Shown here: positions 25,027 through 36,019 of the stretch, piece by piece | Layout of the letters: every line of letters starts with the position of its first letter | Position numbering within the stretch: position 1 is the stretch's first letter | From: Carnobacterium sp. CP1 | GTDB lineage: Bacteria; Bacillota; Bacilli; Lactobacillales; Carnobacteriaceae | NCBI RefSeq assembly: GCF_001483965.1 | Contig: NZ_CP010796.1 | Location: forward strand, 1,178,001-1,242,000 | Direction: 5' to 3' | DNA length: 64,000 bases | Made by a program: the position numbers and the translations under genes | The notes under the pieces: generated by a model | The model's input: the letters and a program-made list of their open reading frames with translations, nothing else | Told to the model about the DNA's origin: nothing | Databases searched by the model: none

Positions 25027-26483
25027 TATTCTTTTTTATACGTTAAGATTAATTTTCTAGCAGCTTGTACTTCATCCATCCGTTTAACAAATGTTTGATG
25101 CGGAGCTTCCAAAACAACTTCCGGCGTTTCTTCAACTTCTTTAGCAATTTGGATCAGCGTATCTGCAAAAGCATCCAACGTTTCTTTGGTTTCAGTTTCA
25201 GTTGGTTCGATCATCATCGCTTCTTCTACAATCAATGGGAAGTAGACTGTCGGAGCATAGTACCCAAAGTCCAATAAACGTTTTGCCATATCCATCGTGC
25301 GAACTCCGAGTTTCTTTTGTCTTAAACCAGACAAAACAAATTCGTGTTTGCAAAACTGTTTATGCGAGACATCAAAATACGGCTCTAGTCGTTTGCGCAA
25401 GTAATTAGCGTGCAGCACAGCGCTTTCCGCTACTTGACGCAGCCCAACAGGCCCCATTGTACGGATATACGTATAAGCACGAACATTCACTCCAAAGTTG
25501 CCAAAATAGCCTTTAACACGTCCGATTGACAGAGGATAATTTTCTGCTAAGCCAAATTGTTCACCTTTTCTTTCAATGCGAGGAATCGGCAAGTACGGTT
25601 CTAAAAAGGCTTTGACTCCAACTGGACCCGAACCAGGACCGCCGCCGCCATGAGGTGTACTAAAAGATTTATGCAGATTCAAATGAACGATATCGAATCC
25701 CATTGCTCCAGGCGTTACTTTTCCCATGATCGCATTTAAGTTTGCTCCGTCATAATACAACAAGCCGCCTGCTTCATGGACGATTTCAGACATCGCTAAA
25801 ATATCTTTTTCAAATATCCCCAGAGTATTTGGATTGGTCAACATCAGTCCAGCAGTATCCGGTCCAACCTGTTTCTTCAGTTCTTCCAAATCAACTGTAC
25901 CTTCTTTATTAGATGGAATTTCGATCACATCAAAACCAGCAATAAAAGCACTAGACGGATTGGTTCCATGAGCCGAATCAGGCACCAAAATTTTTGTTCT
26001 CGTCTCCCCATCTCCATTTTTTTGATGAAAGGCTTTCATCATGATCAACCCAGTCCACTCGCCCTGTGCTCCGGCAGCAGGCTGCAATGAGATGGCATCC
26101 ATACCAGAAATAACTTTTAAATCTTCTTGTAGCTCATACATCAATTCAAAGGCGCCTTGCACCGTTTCAGCCGGTTGGAACGGGTGGATCTTGGCAAACC
26201 CAGCTAAACGTGCGACGTCTTCATTAATCTTCGGATTGTACTTCATTGTACAAGAGCCTAAAGGATAGAAACCATTATCTACACCAAAATTTTTATTCGA
26301 TAAAGCCGTATAGTGGCGCATCAATTGCGGTTCTGAAACTTCCGGCAATTCTGCAGGCGCTTTGCGAACCAAATGCGCGGGAAATTTAGCTGTCAAATCA
26401 ATTGAAGCTACATCGCTTTCAGGAAGACTAGAAGCGATTCGACCCGGTTGGCTAATTTCAAAAATCAAGTCATTGTAGTCCAT
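25026..26483 (-). CDS. gcvPB: Glycine dehydrogenase (decarboxylating) subunit 2
   Basis: A 485-residue P-protein subunit 2 of the two-subunit type. The PLP-binding Lys is in [20 protein letters not shown] near residue 272, after [10 protein letters not shown] and YYDGANLNA. With subunit 1 it decarboxylates glycine and transfers the aminomethyl group to lipoyl-GcvH. I start at the ATG 26483, which overlaps the TGA of gcvPA by one base (TGATG); the TTG three bases earlier is unlikely. Last gene of gcvT-gcvH-gcvPA-gcvPB. Confidence 0.96.
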   Translation of the reverse strand: MDYNDLIFEISQPGRIASSLPESDVASIDLTAKFPAHLVRKAPAELPEVSEPQLMRHYTALSNKNFGVDNGFYPLGSCTMKYNPKINEDVARLAGFAKIHPFQPAETVQGAFELMYELQEDLKVISGMDAISLQPAAGAQGEWTGLIMMKAFHQKNGDGETRTKILVPDSAHGTNPSSAFIAGFDVIEIPSNKEGTVDLEELKKQVGPDTAGLMLTNPNTLGIFEKDILAMSEIVHEAGGLLYYDGANLNAIMGKVTPGAMGFDIVHLNLHKSFSTPHGGGGPGSGPVGVKAFLEPYLPIPRIERKGEQFGLAENYPLSIGRVKGYFGNFGVNVRAYTYIRTMGPVGLRQVAESAVLHANYLRKRLEPYFDVSHKQFCKHEFVLSGLRQKKLGVRTMDMAKRLLDFGYYAPTVYFPLIVEEAMMIEPTETETKETLDAFADTLIQIAKEVEETPEVVLEAPHQTFVKRMDEVQAARKLILTYKKE

Positions 26484-27832
26484 CAATTTATCATCCCTTC
26501 CAGTACCTCAACAAATCCATCTATTTCTTCTTTGGTTCGTTGTTCCGTCACAGCTACCAACATATGATTTTTGAATCCATACTCTGATTCTAAATCATAT
26601 CCGCCGATCATTTTGTGTTCAAGCAGTTTTTCATTGGTTTGCCGTACTGAAAAAGGCAATTCAACGACGAATTCATTGAAAAATGGAGCCTGGTTATTAA
26701 TGGCAAAGCCTTTTTCTTGTAGCCGTTTTGCCATATAATCAGCTTTTTCGATATTCAACTGAGCCATTTTTTGAATGCCTTCTTTTCCTAATGCTGACAT
26801 AAATACAGCTGAAGCTAATGCATTCAAAGCTTGGTTGGAACTCATATTCGACGTTGCTTTTTCGCGTTTGATGTGTTGTTCTCGTGTTTGCAAGGTCAAG
26901 ACAAATCCGCGTTTGCCCTCTTTATCTACCGATTGCCCGACAATACGTCCAGGCAGTTTGCGAATGTATTTTTTCTTGACAGCAAAATAACCGCAATGCG
27001 GTCCTCCAAATGACATGGCTAAGCCCATTGGCTGCATGTCCCCCACAACAATATCGGCTCCTAAATTTCCGGGTGCTTCCAATAAAGCCAATGCTAATGG
27101 GTTTGCAACAACGATCAATAACGCTTTTTGCGTTTCAGCAATAGCTTTGATCTCTGCTAAATCTTCAACTGAACCAAAAAAGTTCGGGTATTGCACAATA
27201 ATAGCGGCTGTATCTGAAGTCACTTGTGCTTTCAATGCAGTTAAATCGGTTATATCATTGCTTAACACAGCTTCTTCCATTTGATAATCGAATCCTCCAG
27301 AGACGGTTTTTAGTACTTCACGGCCTTGTGGATGGACACCTCTCGAAATGACCACTTTAGAACGCTTAGTTGTTCGAACAGCCAGTGTTGCCGCTTCTCC
27401 GATCGATGTGAACCCATCGTATAATGATGAGTTAGCAGCATCCATTCCCGTCAATTCACAGACCATTGTTTGGAATTCAAAAATAGCTTGCAGTTCTCCT
27501 TGACTGGCTTCTGCTTGATAAGGGGTGTAAGCTGTATAAAATTCAGATCGTGAAATCACATGATCGACTACGCTTGGAATATAGTGGTCATAAGTTCCAG
27601 CTCCTAAAAACAGCGAAAAACCATTCGTATGGCTGTTTTTATTCGCGAGCTGCTCCATTTTTTTCATTAAAGCAGATTCATGAACAGCTGCTGGAATAGC
27701 TAGATCTTCTGTTAGGCGAATATCAGCAGGGACATCAGCAAACAGTTCAGCAATTGATGAAATCTCTAGGGCTGCCAGCATCTCTTCTTGATCTTGCTGC
27801 GTATCCGGCAGGTATCTAAAATCATTTCCCAC
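26483..27832 (-). CDS. gcvPA: Glycine dehydrogenase (decarboxylating) subunit 1
   Basis: A 449-residue P-protein subunit 1, beginning [20 protein letters not shown], with [37 protein letters not shown] and [20 protein letters not shown] as family markers. It forms an alpha2beta2 enzyme with GcvPB. Two bases separate its start from the stop of gcvH, and its stop overlaps gcvPB, showing tight translational coupling. Confidence 0.96.
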   Translation of the reverse strand: MGNDFRYLPDTQQDQEEMLAALEISSIAELFADVPADIRLTEDLAIPAAVHESALMKKMEQLANKNSHTNGFSLFLGAGTYDHYIPSVVDHVISRSEFYTAYTPYQAEASQGELQAIFEFQTMVCELTGMDAANSSLYDGFTSIGEAATLAVRTTKRSKVVISRGVHPQGREVLKTVSGGFDYQMEEAVLSNDITDLTALKAQVTSDTAAIIVQYPNFFGSVEDLAEIKAIAETQKALLIVVANPLALALLEAPGNLGADIVVGDMQPMGLAMSFGGPHCGYFAVKKKYIRKLPGRIVGQSVDKEGKRGFVLTLQTREQHIKREKATSNMSSNQALNALASAVFMSALGKEGIQKMAQLNIEKADYMAKRLQEKGFAINNQAPFFNEFVVELPFSVRQTNEKLLEHKMIGGYDLESEYGFKNHMLVAVTEQRTKEEIDGFVEVLEGMIN

Positions 27833-27834
27833 AG

Positions 27835-28254
27835 TTATTCCTCCTCTGCGTTCGCTTCATCTTCTGCCAATTCAGCAATTAATGCAGCATAGTCTTCTTC
27901 ACTCAGCAGTTCCTCAAGTTCACTTGCATCAGACAATTCAATTTCAGACATCCAGCCTTCTTTAAACGGTCCTTCGTTGACTAATTCAGGAGCATCTTCT
28001 AGTTCTTCATTAACAGCTACAATTTTTCCAGAAACAGGCGAGAAGATAACGGAAGCCGATTTTGTTGATTCAACAGTCCCCACTTCGTCTCCTGCACTAA
28101 CGCTGCTGTCTGCTTCAGGCAACTCTACATAAACAACGTCCCCTAACTCTTTCGCCGCATATTCAGTGATACCTAAACGTATTTTATCTTTTCCGATCGG
28201 CATCACCCATTCGTGTTCTTCTGTATAGTATCTTTTCATATCGTTTTCAGTCAT
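27835..28254 (-). CDS. gcvH: Glycine cleavage system H protein
   Basis: A 139-residue lipoyl carrier protein. The lipoylated Lys lies in GTVESTKSASVIFSPVSG (about residue 65), and YYTEEHEWV opens the conserved domain. I choose the ATG 28254, eight bases after GGAG; the ATG at 28260 is only two bases from it. Compared with typical ~125-residue GcvH, it has a longer acidic C-terminal tail (LAEDEANAEEE). It shuttles the aminomethyl group between GcvP, GcvT and the lipoamide dehydrogenase, which is not encoded here. Confidence 0.95.
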   Translation of the reverse strand: MTENDMKRYYTEEHEWVMPIGKDKIRLGITEYAAKELGDVVYVELPEADSSVSAGDEVGTVESTKSASVIFSPVSGKIVAVNEELEDAPELVNEGPFKEGWMSEIELSDASELEELLSEEDYAALIAELAEDEANAEEE

Positions 28255-28329
28255 TTTCATTTCTCCTCTTTTATTATCAAATTTTAGTCAATGTTTTATC
28301 TCTACTCAAAAACAATTTATTTTATTGTT

Positions 28330-29439
28330 CTATCTGCGATAAAAAGGCGTTTTCATTACTAGTGCATCTACCAGTTTATTGCGCACTTCAACTTTTATAG
28401 ATGTTCCAAAGTTGCTTTCAGCGGCATCCAACAACGCTAATCCAATGCTTTTCCCTAAAGAAGGAGACCGTGTTCCGGAAGTCACTACGCCAATTTCTTT
28501 GCCGGATTCAGTATAAACTTTGCAGCCTTCACGTGCAATTCCTTTACCTGTCAATTCAAATCCTCTGATTTTTTTCTTCACTCCGCTCTCTCGTTGAACT
28601 GCAAGAACCGTTTTCCCAATAAAATCACTGTCCTTTTTGATTTTCACAGCAAAACCGATGCCAGCTTGCAGTGGTGTGATTTCTGCTGATAATTCATGTC
28701 CGTAAAGCGAAAGCGCCGCTTCCAAACGCAATGTATCTCGAGAACCCAGTCCGCATGGTTTTAATCCTTCAACTTCTCCCACCTCAACCAATTGGCGCCA
28801 CAGATTCTCTGTTTGAACAGCTTCTACATACAACTCAAATCCTTCTTCGCCAGTGTACCCTGTTCGAGAAATTAAAACATTTTCGATCCCTGCTACCGTT
28901 GCTTGTTGGACAAAACGAAAGGAACCTATGACACCTAAATCAACATCTGTTAATTTTTGTAAAATACTTTCGGCAGACGGTCCTTGCAATGCCAGTAACC
29001 CAATCGAATCAGAATAGTCTTCAAGTTTCACGTCACCCGTCAAATGCTCTTGCATCCATTTGAAATCTTTTTCAGTATTGCCGGCGTTGGTTGTGATCAA
29101 ATAACGGTTTTCTGCTAGTTTTGAAAGAATCAAATCATCAATCGTTCCTCCGTCCGGATAACACATCGCATGGTATTGTGCTTGGTTTAGTGCTACTTGG
29201 GTTACATCATTAGTCAAGAGATGGTTCAAATAAGACTCTGCATCTTTTCCTTCAATTAAAAACTCTCCCATATGAGAAGCATCAAATAAACCGGCATGAC
29301 TGCGCACTGCCTTATGTTCTTCAATAATACCTGTAAACTGGATTGGCATCGCCCAGCCACCAAAATCAATTAATTTAACCCCTTGTTTCTTATAGTATTC
29401 AAACATTGGCGTTTGTTTTAATGTGGTTTCTGAAGACAT
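28330..29439 (-). CDS. gcvT: Glycine cleavage system aminomethyltransferase T protein
   Basis: A 369-residue T-protein. Markers are FDASHMGEFLIEGKDA, GTIDDLILSKL with Asp, LISRTGYTGEEGFELYV, and RDTLRLEAALSLYGHEL. It moves the one-carbon unit from GcvH to tetrahydrofolate, releasing ammonia. First gene of the gcv operon with a GGAAGGAG ribosome site. The ~195-base upstream region has no glycine riboswitch that I can recognise. Confidence 0.96.
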   Translation of the reverse strand: MSSETTLKQTPMFEYYKKQGVKLIDFGGWAMPIQFTGIIEEHKAVRSHAGLFDASHMGEFLIEGKDAESYLNHLLTNDVTQVALNQAQYHAMCYPDGGTIDDLILSKLAENRYLITTNAGNTEKDFKWMQEHLTGDVKLEDYSDSIGLLALQGPSAESILQKLTDVDLGVIGSFRFVQQATVAGIENVLISRTGYTGEEGFELYVEAVQTENLWRQLVEVGEVEGLKPCGLGSRDTLRLEAALSLYGHELSAEITPLQAGIGFAVKIKKDSDFIGKTVLAVQRESGVKKKIRGFELTGKGIAREGCKVYTESGKEIGVVTSGTRSPSLGKSIGLALLDAAESNFGTSIKVEVRNKLVDALVMKTPFYRR

Positions 29440-29636
29440 TATTTCGCTCCTTCCGTTAGTTAAAAAATTTACTATGTAACTTAAACATCAATAGCAAGAC
29501 ACATTTTGTTCTTCAAGTAAATTATAATTCAAATCTTCGGTTTATTAAAGGTTATCGTTGAATTAACCTATTTAAAATTAGGATTGGTCTTCCTTTTAAA
29601 TTCCCTTTAAAGAACGCTTTTATGCCTCGCTATTTT

Positions 29637-29843
29637 TCAATTCGTTGAAGATGCTTTATCATTTTTTTCAGATGCTGCTTTTTCTCTGCTTTCTTCCCTA
29701 AAGGATTCTATTGAAGACGGCGGTTTTGGTTCTAGTGGAGGATCTTTTCTTTCAGTCAATAAGAAAATACCATATGCAACGATCGTTACACCTACTACGC
29801 TGGTCAATACACTAGTCGCTTTTTTCACATCTCTCATATCCAT
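29637..29843 (-). CDS. Small single-pass membrane protein, 68 residues
   Basis: One hydrophobic segment (SVVGVTIVAYGIFLL, about 14-28) followed by a Pro-rich stretch (DPPLEPKPPSS) and a charged Lys/Glu/Ser tail. Family not recognised. AAGGGG precedes the ATG. It lies upstream of gcvT on the same strand with ~200 bases between, so cotranscription with gcv is possible but unproven. Confidence 0.6.
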   Translation of the reverse strand: MDMRDVKKATSVLTSVVGVTIVAYGIFLLTERKDPPLEPKPPSSIESFREESREKAASEKNDKASSTN

Positions 29844-29996
29844 TTGATTGTACCCCTTTTTTGTCCAAGTTGCCTTAATTGTCTCCAGTATTTTCTCCTG
29901 CTTCTATTGTATAAGTTTTGCTCCAAGGTTTCCAATTAAATAGGATTATAAATAGGAACACAGTTTCATTGCTCGTGAGTACTTTATAAATTGAAA

Positions 29997-30037
29997 AAGA
30001 CAAGAAAAGCGGAGCAAACCCGCTTTTCTTGTCTTAA
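29997..30037 (-). terminator. Terminator of the alpha-glucoside PTS operon
   Basis: AAGACAAGAAAAGCGG (29997-30012) pairs perfectly with CCGCTTTTCTTGTCTT (30020-30035). Confidence 0.93.
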
Positions 30038-30046
30038 CTAATTATC

Positions 30047-31372
<1,326 letters not shown>

Positions 31373-31393
31373 TTATATCTTCCTTTCTAATTT

Positions 31394-32995
31394 CTATTCA
31401 TCGTCTTCTTCTCTGCCTAAGTACTGGTCTACAGATTTTCTAACACTATTGACTTGCAGTCCATAAACCACTTGAACATTTTGGTCTTTAATGATGACCC
31501 CGCTAGCTCCCGTTTCATTTTTCAAAATAGCTTCATCAACCATCCCAGGCTCATTCAGCGTTAGCCTTAACCTCGTATAACAGTTGGTTACTGTATTGAT
31601 ATTTCCCGCGCCTCCTAAGGCATTGACAATAATACTGGCCATGCCGGTTCCTTCTTGAGGTTGAACACCAGCAGTTTTTTTGCCTTTTACTTCATTGTAT
31701 TCTTTTTTAGAGTACAATTTTGTTTCCTGGCCGGCTTCTTCGCGTCCGATCGTTTTAAAATTGAATTTCAAAATCAAAAAGCGGAAAGTAACATAGTAAA
31801 GAACAAAGAACAGAAGTCCAACTAAAATATACATTGGCCAGCCGGTCTTTTCGATTCCCAATGGCAAATTGTATAATAAGAAATCAATAAACCCATTCGG
31901 CCCGATAGCTCTAACATTTAAGAGATTCAGAACGACCATACTTAGTCCGCTAAACACCGCATGAATAACAAATAAAAGAGGTGCGATAAACATGAACGAG
32001 AATTCAATTGGTTCTGTAACACCAGCAATAAATGACGTCACAACAGCTGGTATCAAAATGGCTTTAGCTTTTCCTTTATTTTCAGGACTAGCTGTTTGGT
32101 ACATGGCTAAACAGGCACCGATCAAACCAAACATTTTAGAAATACCACGCGCATCCCAGATAACGCTTGGAGAAAGAACGCTTACACTTGGATCAGCAAT
32201 TTCAGCATAATAAATATTTCTTGCTCCTTCTAGCAGTTGTCCTCCCACTTCCTGAATTCCGCCTAACGAAGTATACAAGAACGGTGTGTACACTAAATGA
32301 TGCAAACCCGTTGGGATCAACAAGCGTTCTAATGTACCGTATAAGAAAATACCGAAGTTTCCACTTTGATTGATCAATGTTCCTAAACTGTTAATTCCGT
32401 TTTGGAAGAAGGGCCAAATATAAGTAAACGCAATTGCTAATAAGACCACAACTGGAATCAAGACAATAAAGACAAATCGAGAACCGCCATAGATTTGGAA
32501 AGCGTTGTTAAATTCTTTATCCGCAAATTTATTATGAACGAATGCGGTCACGATTCCTAAGATGATCCCCAAGAAAACACCCATATCCAGTACTTGAACA
32601 CCCATAACTAATGATTGTCCAGTTCCTTGTAATGAGTCTGCTTCAACTAAAATTCCTTTTAGTTCCATAAATTTGTTCATTGCATTGATAAATACCAAGT
32701 AACCCAGCAAAGAGGTAAACCCTGCTTCTGATTTTTTCTTTTTAGCCAATCCTACAGCTAAACCAACACAAAATATCAGCCCTAAGTTATTTAAGATCGA
32801 CACCAATGATCCAGATAATATCATTCCAAATCCTGTTGTGATTGGATTGTCAAAAAACGGAACTGTTTCAATGAGTTTTGCATTGGTAAACAAATTTCCG
32901 AGTGCAATCAGAATCCCTGCAATCGGCAGAATCAGTACTGGAATGAACATCGCTTTTGAAAATCGCTGCATGCCGTCCATCAATTTTGTCTTCAT
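31394..32995 (-). CDS. PTS alpha-glucoside-specific EIICB component
   Basis: A 533-residue PTS permease: IIC membrane domain first (about 1-420, with SFIAGVTEPIEFSFMFIAPLL), then IIB domain with phosphorylated Cys in NTVTNCYTRLRLTL (about 475). It resembles GlvC/MalB/SimB-type permeases. It takes up and phosphorylates alpha-glucosides; a IIA domain is missing and would be borrowed from a glucose-type enzyme. First gene of an operon with the GH4 hydrolase; a cre-like site lies in its promoter region. Confidence 0.94.
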   Translation of the reverse strand: MKTKLMDGMQRFSKAMFIPVLILPIAGILIALGNLFTNAKLIETVPFFDNPITTGFGMILSGSLVSILNNLGLIFCVGLAVGLAKKKKSEAGFTSLLGYLVFINAMNKFMELKGILVEADSLQGTGQSLVMGVQVLDMGVFLGIILGIVTAFVHNKFADKEFNNAFQIYGGSRFVFIVLIPVVVLLAIAFTYIWPFFQNGINSLGTLINQSGNFGIFLYGTLERLLIPTGLHHLVYTPFLYTSLGGIQEVGGQLLEGARNIYYAEIADPSVSVLSPSVIWDARGISKMFGLIGACLAMYQTASPENKGKAKAILIPAVVTSFIAGVTEPIEFSFMFIAPLLFVIHAVFSGLSMVVLNLLNVRAIGPNGFIDFLLYNLPLGIEKTGWPMYILVGLLFFVLYYVTFRFLILKFNFKTIGREEAGQETKLYSKKEYNEVKGKKTAGVQPQEGTGMASIIVNALGGAGNINTVTNCYTRLRLTLNEPGMVDEAILKNETGASGVIIKDQNVQVVYGLQVNSVRKSVDQYLGREEDDE

Positions 32996-33037
32996 TATTT
33001 TTTCCCCCCTGTTATCTTTTATGGTTTCAGTTTATCG

Positions 33038-33052
33038 TGTAAGCGCTTCGTT
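33038..33052 (-). promoter_or_regulatory. cre-like site upstream of the alpha-glucoside PTS operon
   Basis: GTGTAAGCGCTTCGT fits the CcpA consensus WTGNAANCGNWNNCW at all fixed positions but two. It lies ~45-60 bases before the PTS start codon, next to a TATACA -10-like hexamer on the minus strand, in a position suited to repression. Confidence 0.65.
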
Positions 33053-33075
33053 GTATAGCGTTTTTGGCATTAAAA

Positions 33076-33105
33076 AAACGTGTTCCAGTAAACTGAAACA
33101 CGTTT
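33076..33105 (-). terminator. Terminator of the RpiR regulator gene
   Basis: AAACGTGTTCCAGT (33076-33089) pairs with ACTGAAACACGTTT (33092-33105), one mismatch, two-base loop, A-rich left flank. It touches the regulator's stop codon and separates it from the PTS operon. Confidence 0.85.
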
Positions 33106-33881
33106 CACAACTCAATTTTATTTTTATCTGAATTTAATAGCTGTAGGTATTCTTTCATTAAGTACTCGAACAACATGAGCAATCTTGGAAAAAAGACCGT
33201 CGGCAACATATTGCGATCGTCTAACTTATTGTTGTCCATTATTTTAAAATTGAGATCGGACAATTCTGCAACCCTGTTCTTTGTTTCCTTAGTAAAGGAG
33301 ACCGTAAAAATATTGCTTTCGTTAGCAATCGTCAACTTTTCAATAACTTGCTGTGTTTCCCCAGATTTTGAAATAACGACTAATGCACCGATATCTTGTA
33401 GATTGTTTTCAAAAACACCTATTGAGTCGGTTCCTGTTGCAATAGTCGCTTTTCTTCCTAATACCAATAACTTTTTATATAAGTATTCTCCAGCAATAGC
33501 GGAAAAACCTGTTGCATAAATAAAAATATGTTTTTGCGGCAAAGATAAAACGTTGGAGATAAACAATTCAACATCTTGTAAAGTCTGATCTTTTAATAAA
33601 TCTTGTTGGTTAATACTAAATAGCCCATCTGTGTAATCATTGAGATCAACTGCTGCTTTTTTCACCATTGGCAGCAATTGGTAATAAAGGTCAATAAAAC
33701 CCGTATACCCTAATTTTTGAGCTAACCGAATAACAGTGGACGGAGAGGTATAGTTTTCTTTCGCAATCTCTCGAACCCCCATTTGTAAAACATCGTCAAT
33801 ATTTTCGAGGATGTACTTTAAAATTTTGATATCTAATTCAGTTAGGTTTTTTCCTTGAATCAATTTGCTGACATCAATCAA
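33105..33881 (-). CDS. MurR/RpiR family regulator of the alpha-glucoside operon
   Basis: A 258-residue RpiR-type regulator: HTH_6 domain (about 1-80, with NYTSPSTVIRLAQKLGYTG as recognition part) and SIS sugar-phosphate domain (about 105-240, with YATGFSAIAGEYLYKKL and ISKSGETQQVIEKL). Such proteins sense phosphosugars. It lies directly upstream of the PTS and GH4 genes on the same strand, as GlvR-type regulators do, and is likely their regulator, responding to a 6-phospho-alpha-glucoside. Confidence 0.9.
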   Translation of the reverse strand: MIDVSKLIQGKNLTELDIKILKYILENIDDVLQMGVREIAKENYTSPSTVIRLAQKLGYTGFIDLYYQLLPMVKKAAVDLNDYTDGLFSINQQDLLKDQTLQDVELFISNVLSLPQKHIFIYATGFSAIAGEYLYKKLLVLGRKATIATGTDSIGVFENNLQDIGALVVISKSGETQQVIEKLTIANESNIFTVSFTKETKNRVAELSDLNFKIMDNNKLDDRNMLPTVFFPRLLMLFEYLMKEYLQLLNSDKNKIEL

Positions 33882-34016
33882 TTTTATCCGCTCCTACTCT
33901 TCCCAGCTTGATCTAACTGTTTTAATTATAACTAAGATAAGGACGAACTACAATTAGCCGAGAGTTTCTAACGTGCATCCTTGCCAGTTTTTATGGTCCT
34001 TCCTCCAAATAAATTC

Positions 34017-34907
34017 TTAATCTCTTTCATAATGTGTCGTTTTTCTATGCTTCATTTTTTTAAAATCAACTTCAGAAACCAAAACCCCCATTAAAATCAC
34101 TGCTGCCCCGATAGCCATTTGCAGGGTTATCTGTTCCTTTAATAAGACCATCGAAAATAACATGCCCCATAATGACTCCATCGAAAGAATGATGGCTGTT
34201 TCGGTGTCTGTGGTAAAGCGTTGTGCAGCTGTTTGAACCATAAATCCAACCATAGTAGAAAAAACACCTAAATACAAAATGGATAAACTGCCAGTCACAT
34301 TCGTTAGAGATGGAAATGCGTCTCCTCTAAAAACGTTAACAACCAAGCCGCATAAGGTTGCTACTCCCATTTGTACGATCATAATGGCAAAAATATTTTC
34401 TTTGCGGACAAATCGGCTTGTAAAAATAAGTTGCAGCGAAAAGAACACAGCACAAATCAACGTTAAACTGTCGCCTATGTTAAAACCATGGAATCCTTCT
34501 AATGATAATAAACCAATACCGATAATAGATAAAAAAGCGCCAATATAAGCTCTGATAGAAATTTTGTTTTTGAATAGCAACAGACCAATAAAGGGCACTA
34601 GAACGACACTGATTGCAGTTAAAAAAGCATTTTTAGAAGGAGTTGTGTAGGTCAAACCGACCGTTTGAAAAGCAAATGCTAAATACAACAAGATACCTAG
34701 TATCCCGCCTCTTACTAACGTTGTTTTAGTGATTCTTTTTAACATATTAAAAAACAATACCACCATGACGACAAACGCCACCAAAAAGCGGCCAGTCATA
34801 AGCTGGTAAGGATTTAATACATCTAGTGCCACATCACTGACAACATATGCAGCTCCCCAAATAATAGTGACAAGCAATAATCCTAGTCTTCCAAGATTTC
34901 TTTTCAT
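34017..34907 (-). CDS. EamA/DMT family transporter
   Basis: A 296-residue protein with ten predicted membrane helices in two EamA repeats (IIWGAAYVVSDVALDVLNPYQ early; ILSMESLWGMLFSMVLLKEQ late). Drug/metabolite transporter superfamily, substrate unknown. Not closely tied to neighbours: the RpiR gene ~110 bases downstream is on the same strand but has its own spacing and probably its own promoter. Confidence 0.92.
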   Translation of the reverse strand: MKRNLGRLGLLLVTIIWGAAYVVSDVALDVLNPYQLMTGRFLVAFVVMVVLFFNMLKRITKTTLVRGGILGILLYLAFAFQTVGLTYTTPSKNAFLTAISVVLVPFIGLLLFKNKISIRAYIGAFLSIIGIGLLSLEGFHGFNIGDSLTLICAVFFSLQLIFTSRFVRKENIFAIMIVQMGVATLCGLVVNVFRGDAFPSLTNVTGSLSILYLGVFSTMVGFMVQTAAQRFTTDTETAIILSMESLWGMLFSMVLLKEQITLQMAIGAAVILMGVLVSEVDFKKMKHRKTTHYERD

Positions 34908-35067
34908 TTTCTAACTCCTTTACGCGTTTCTTCATTGAACAGTTTACCATGGACCGCTTAAAAATAGTTCTCTCTTTTTAAAATTAGAAAACCGCAGCAA
35001 TTTTCCATCTATAAACACGTCTCTTTATGAAGAACAAAATCATATCAGTACTCTTCTTCAGTTTTTT

Positions 35068-35076
35068 TGCTATAAT
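35068..35076 (+). promoter_or_regulatory. Extended -10 promoter of the 57-residue membrane protein
   Basis: TGCTATAAT: a consensus TATAAT with the TGN extension. A poor -35 is usual with such elements. The start codon is 36 bases downstream. Confidence 0.7.
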
Positions 35077-35111
35077 GAAAAAGAAGAAACAACAGTTGTT
35101 GGAGGTGGAAT

Positions 35112-35285
35112 ATGTTTAATATATTTGGAAAGATCATGATCGTTATCGGACTTATTTTAATTATTTTTGGCTACTTTGGACCAGTTAAATCAGGAGACCC
35201 TATTATCGGCTCTATTTTTATTTTAGTTGGTTTAGCTATGCTGGCATTAGCTTTTGTTGTTGGAAAAGACAATCCGCGCGTGTAA
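35112..35285 (+). CDS. Small two-helix membrane protein, 57 residues
   Basis: ATG at 35112 with GGAGGTGG just upstream opens a 57-residue protein starting MFNIFGKIMIVIGLILIIFG and ending AFVVGKDNPRV. Two hydrophobic helices (about 7-22 and 32-50) are joined by a short GPVKSGDP loop. Family not recognised. A consensus extended -10 promoter and a strong terminator flank it, so it is a complete small unit that length-limited gene finding would miss. Confidence 0.82.
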   Translation: MFNIFGKIMIVIGLILIIFGYFGPVKSGDPIIGSIFILVGLAMLALAFVVGKDNPRV

Positions 35286-35296
35286 GGAAAAGCAAT

Positions 35297-35334
35297 AAAA
35301 TAAGCTGAGCATATCAATGCTCAGCTTATTTTTA
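35297..35334. terminator. Bidirectional terminator
   Basis: AAAATAAGCTGAGCA (35297-35311) pairs with TGCTCAGCTTATTTT (35318-35332). It ends the small membrane protein unit and overlaps the end of the DUF1003 gene. Confidence 0.94.
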
Positions 35335-35841
35335 GTATTTTTTTTCTAAGTTGTCCATTCTTTTCTGCATATCAGCTTGCTGCATCAGAATCTTGTCTAA
35401 TTTGTCATGAATGTCTTCTGATAATATTTCAGATTTTAAGTTAACTTTAAAATCATTTTCAGCAGTTTTGCGGTCGCGTTCGGCTTGTCTGTTCTGACTC
35501 ATTAAAATGACTGGGGCTTGAATCGCTGCTACACAAGACAAAACCAAGTTTAACAAGATAAATGGATAAGGGTCAAATGAATGATTTCCAGTAAGTTGAT
35601 TGAATACGATCCAACCTAAGAGAGTAGCTAAAAAAATAATGATAAATTTCCAACTGCCAGCAAAAAGAGTGATGCGATCGGCTAAGCGTTGACCAAATGT
35701 CATGGAAGTACGTTTTGTATTAACTTCTTTAGAGACTTTAGTATCCTTTAGAATTTCAATGATTTCTGCTGCATCATTGGTTAACAGTTCTTCGTCTAAA
35801 ATGATTTGAGCCAATTCTTCTCGCGTAACTTTATCTCTCAT
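35332..35841 (-). CDS. DUF1003 membrane protein
   Basis: A 169-residue DUF1003 protein. Core: FGQRLADRITLFAGSWKFII, then a second helix (ILLNLVLSCVAAIQAPVILM) and the invariant-looking SQNRQAERDRK. Two membrane helices (about 65-120) and a C-terminal coiled coil (QADMQKRMDNLEKKY). Function unknown. Single-gene unit. Confidence 0.9.
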   Translation of the reverse strand: MRDKVTREELAQIILDEELLTNDAAEIIEILKDTKVSKEVNTKRTSMTFGQRLADRITLFAGSWKFIIIFLATLLGWIVFNQLTGNHSFDPYPFILLNLVLSCVAAIQAPVILMSQNRQAERDRKTAENDFKVNLKSEILSEDIHDKLDKILMQQADMQKRMDNLEKKY

Positions 35842-36019
35842 CAGATGCCGCCTCCACTTGTGCTTATTTTTCTTTTAGTATAGCACCAAAGTTAAAAAAG
35901 AGCGGTAAATTACTTTGTTTGAACCAACATAATTATTCGGCTTCGTTTCATCACGCTTTGTGTAATCTCTGGTTAAATGGTATTCTAAAAGAAAATGAAT
36001 CCATAGGCAGGTAGTTCAA

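Noticed and set aside
29440-29636. Glycine riboswitch before gcvT
   Set aside because: Checked the minus strand; the conserved core motifs are absent.
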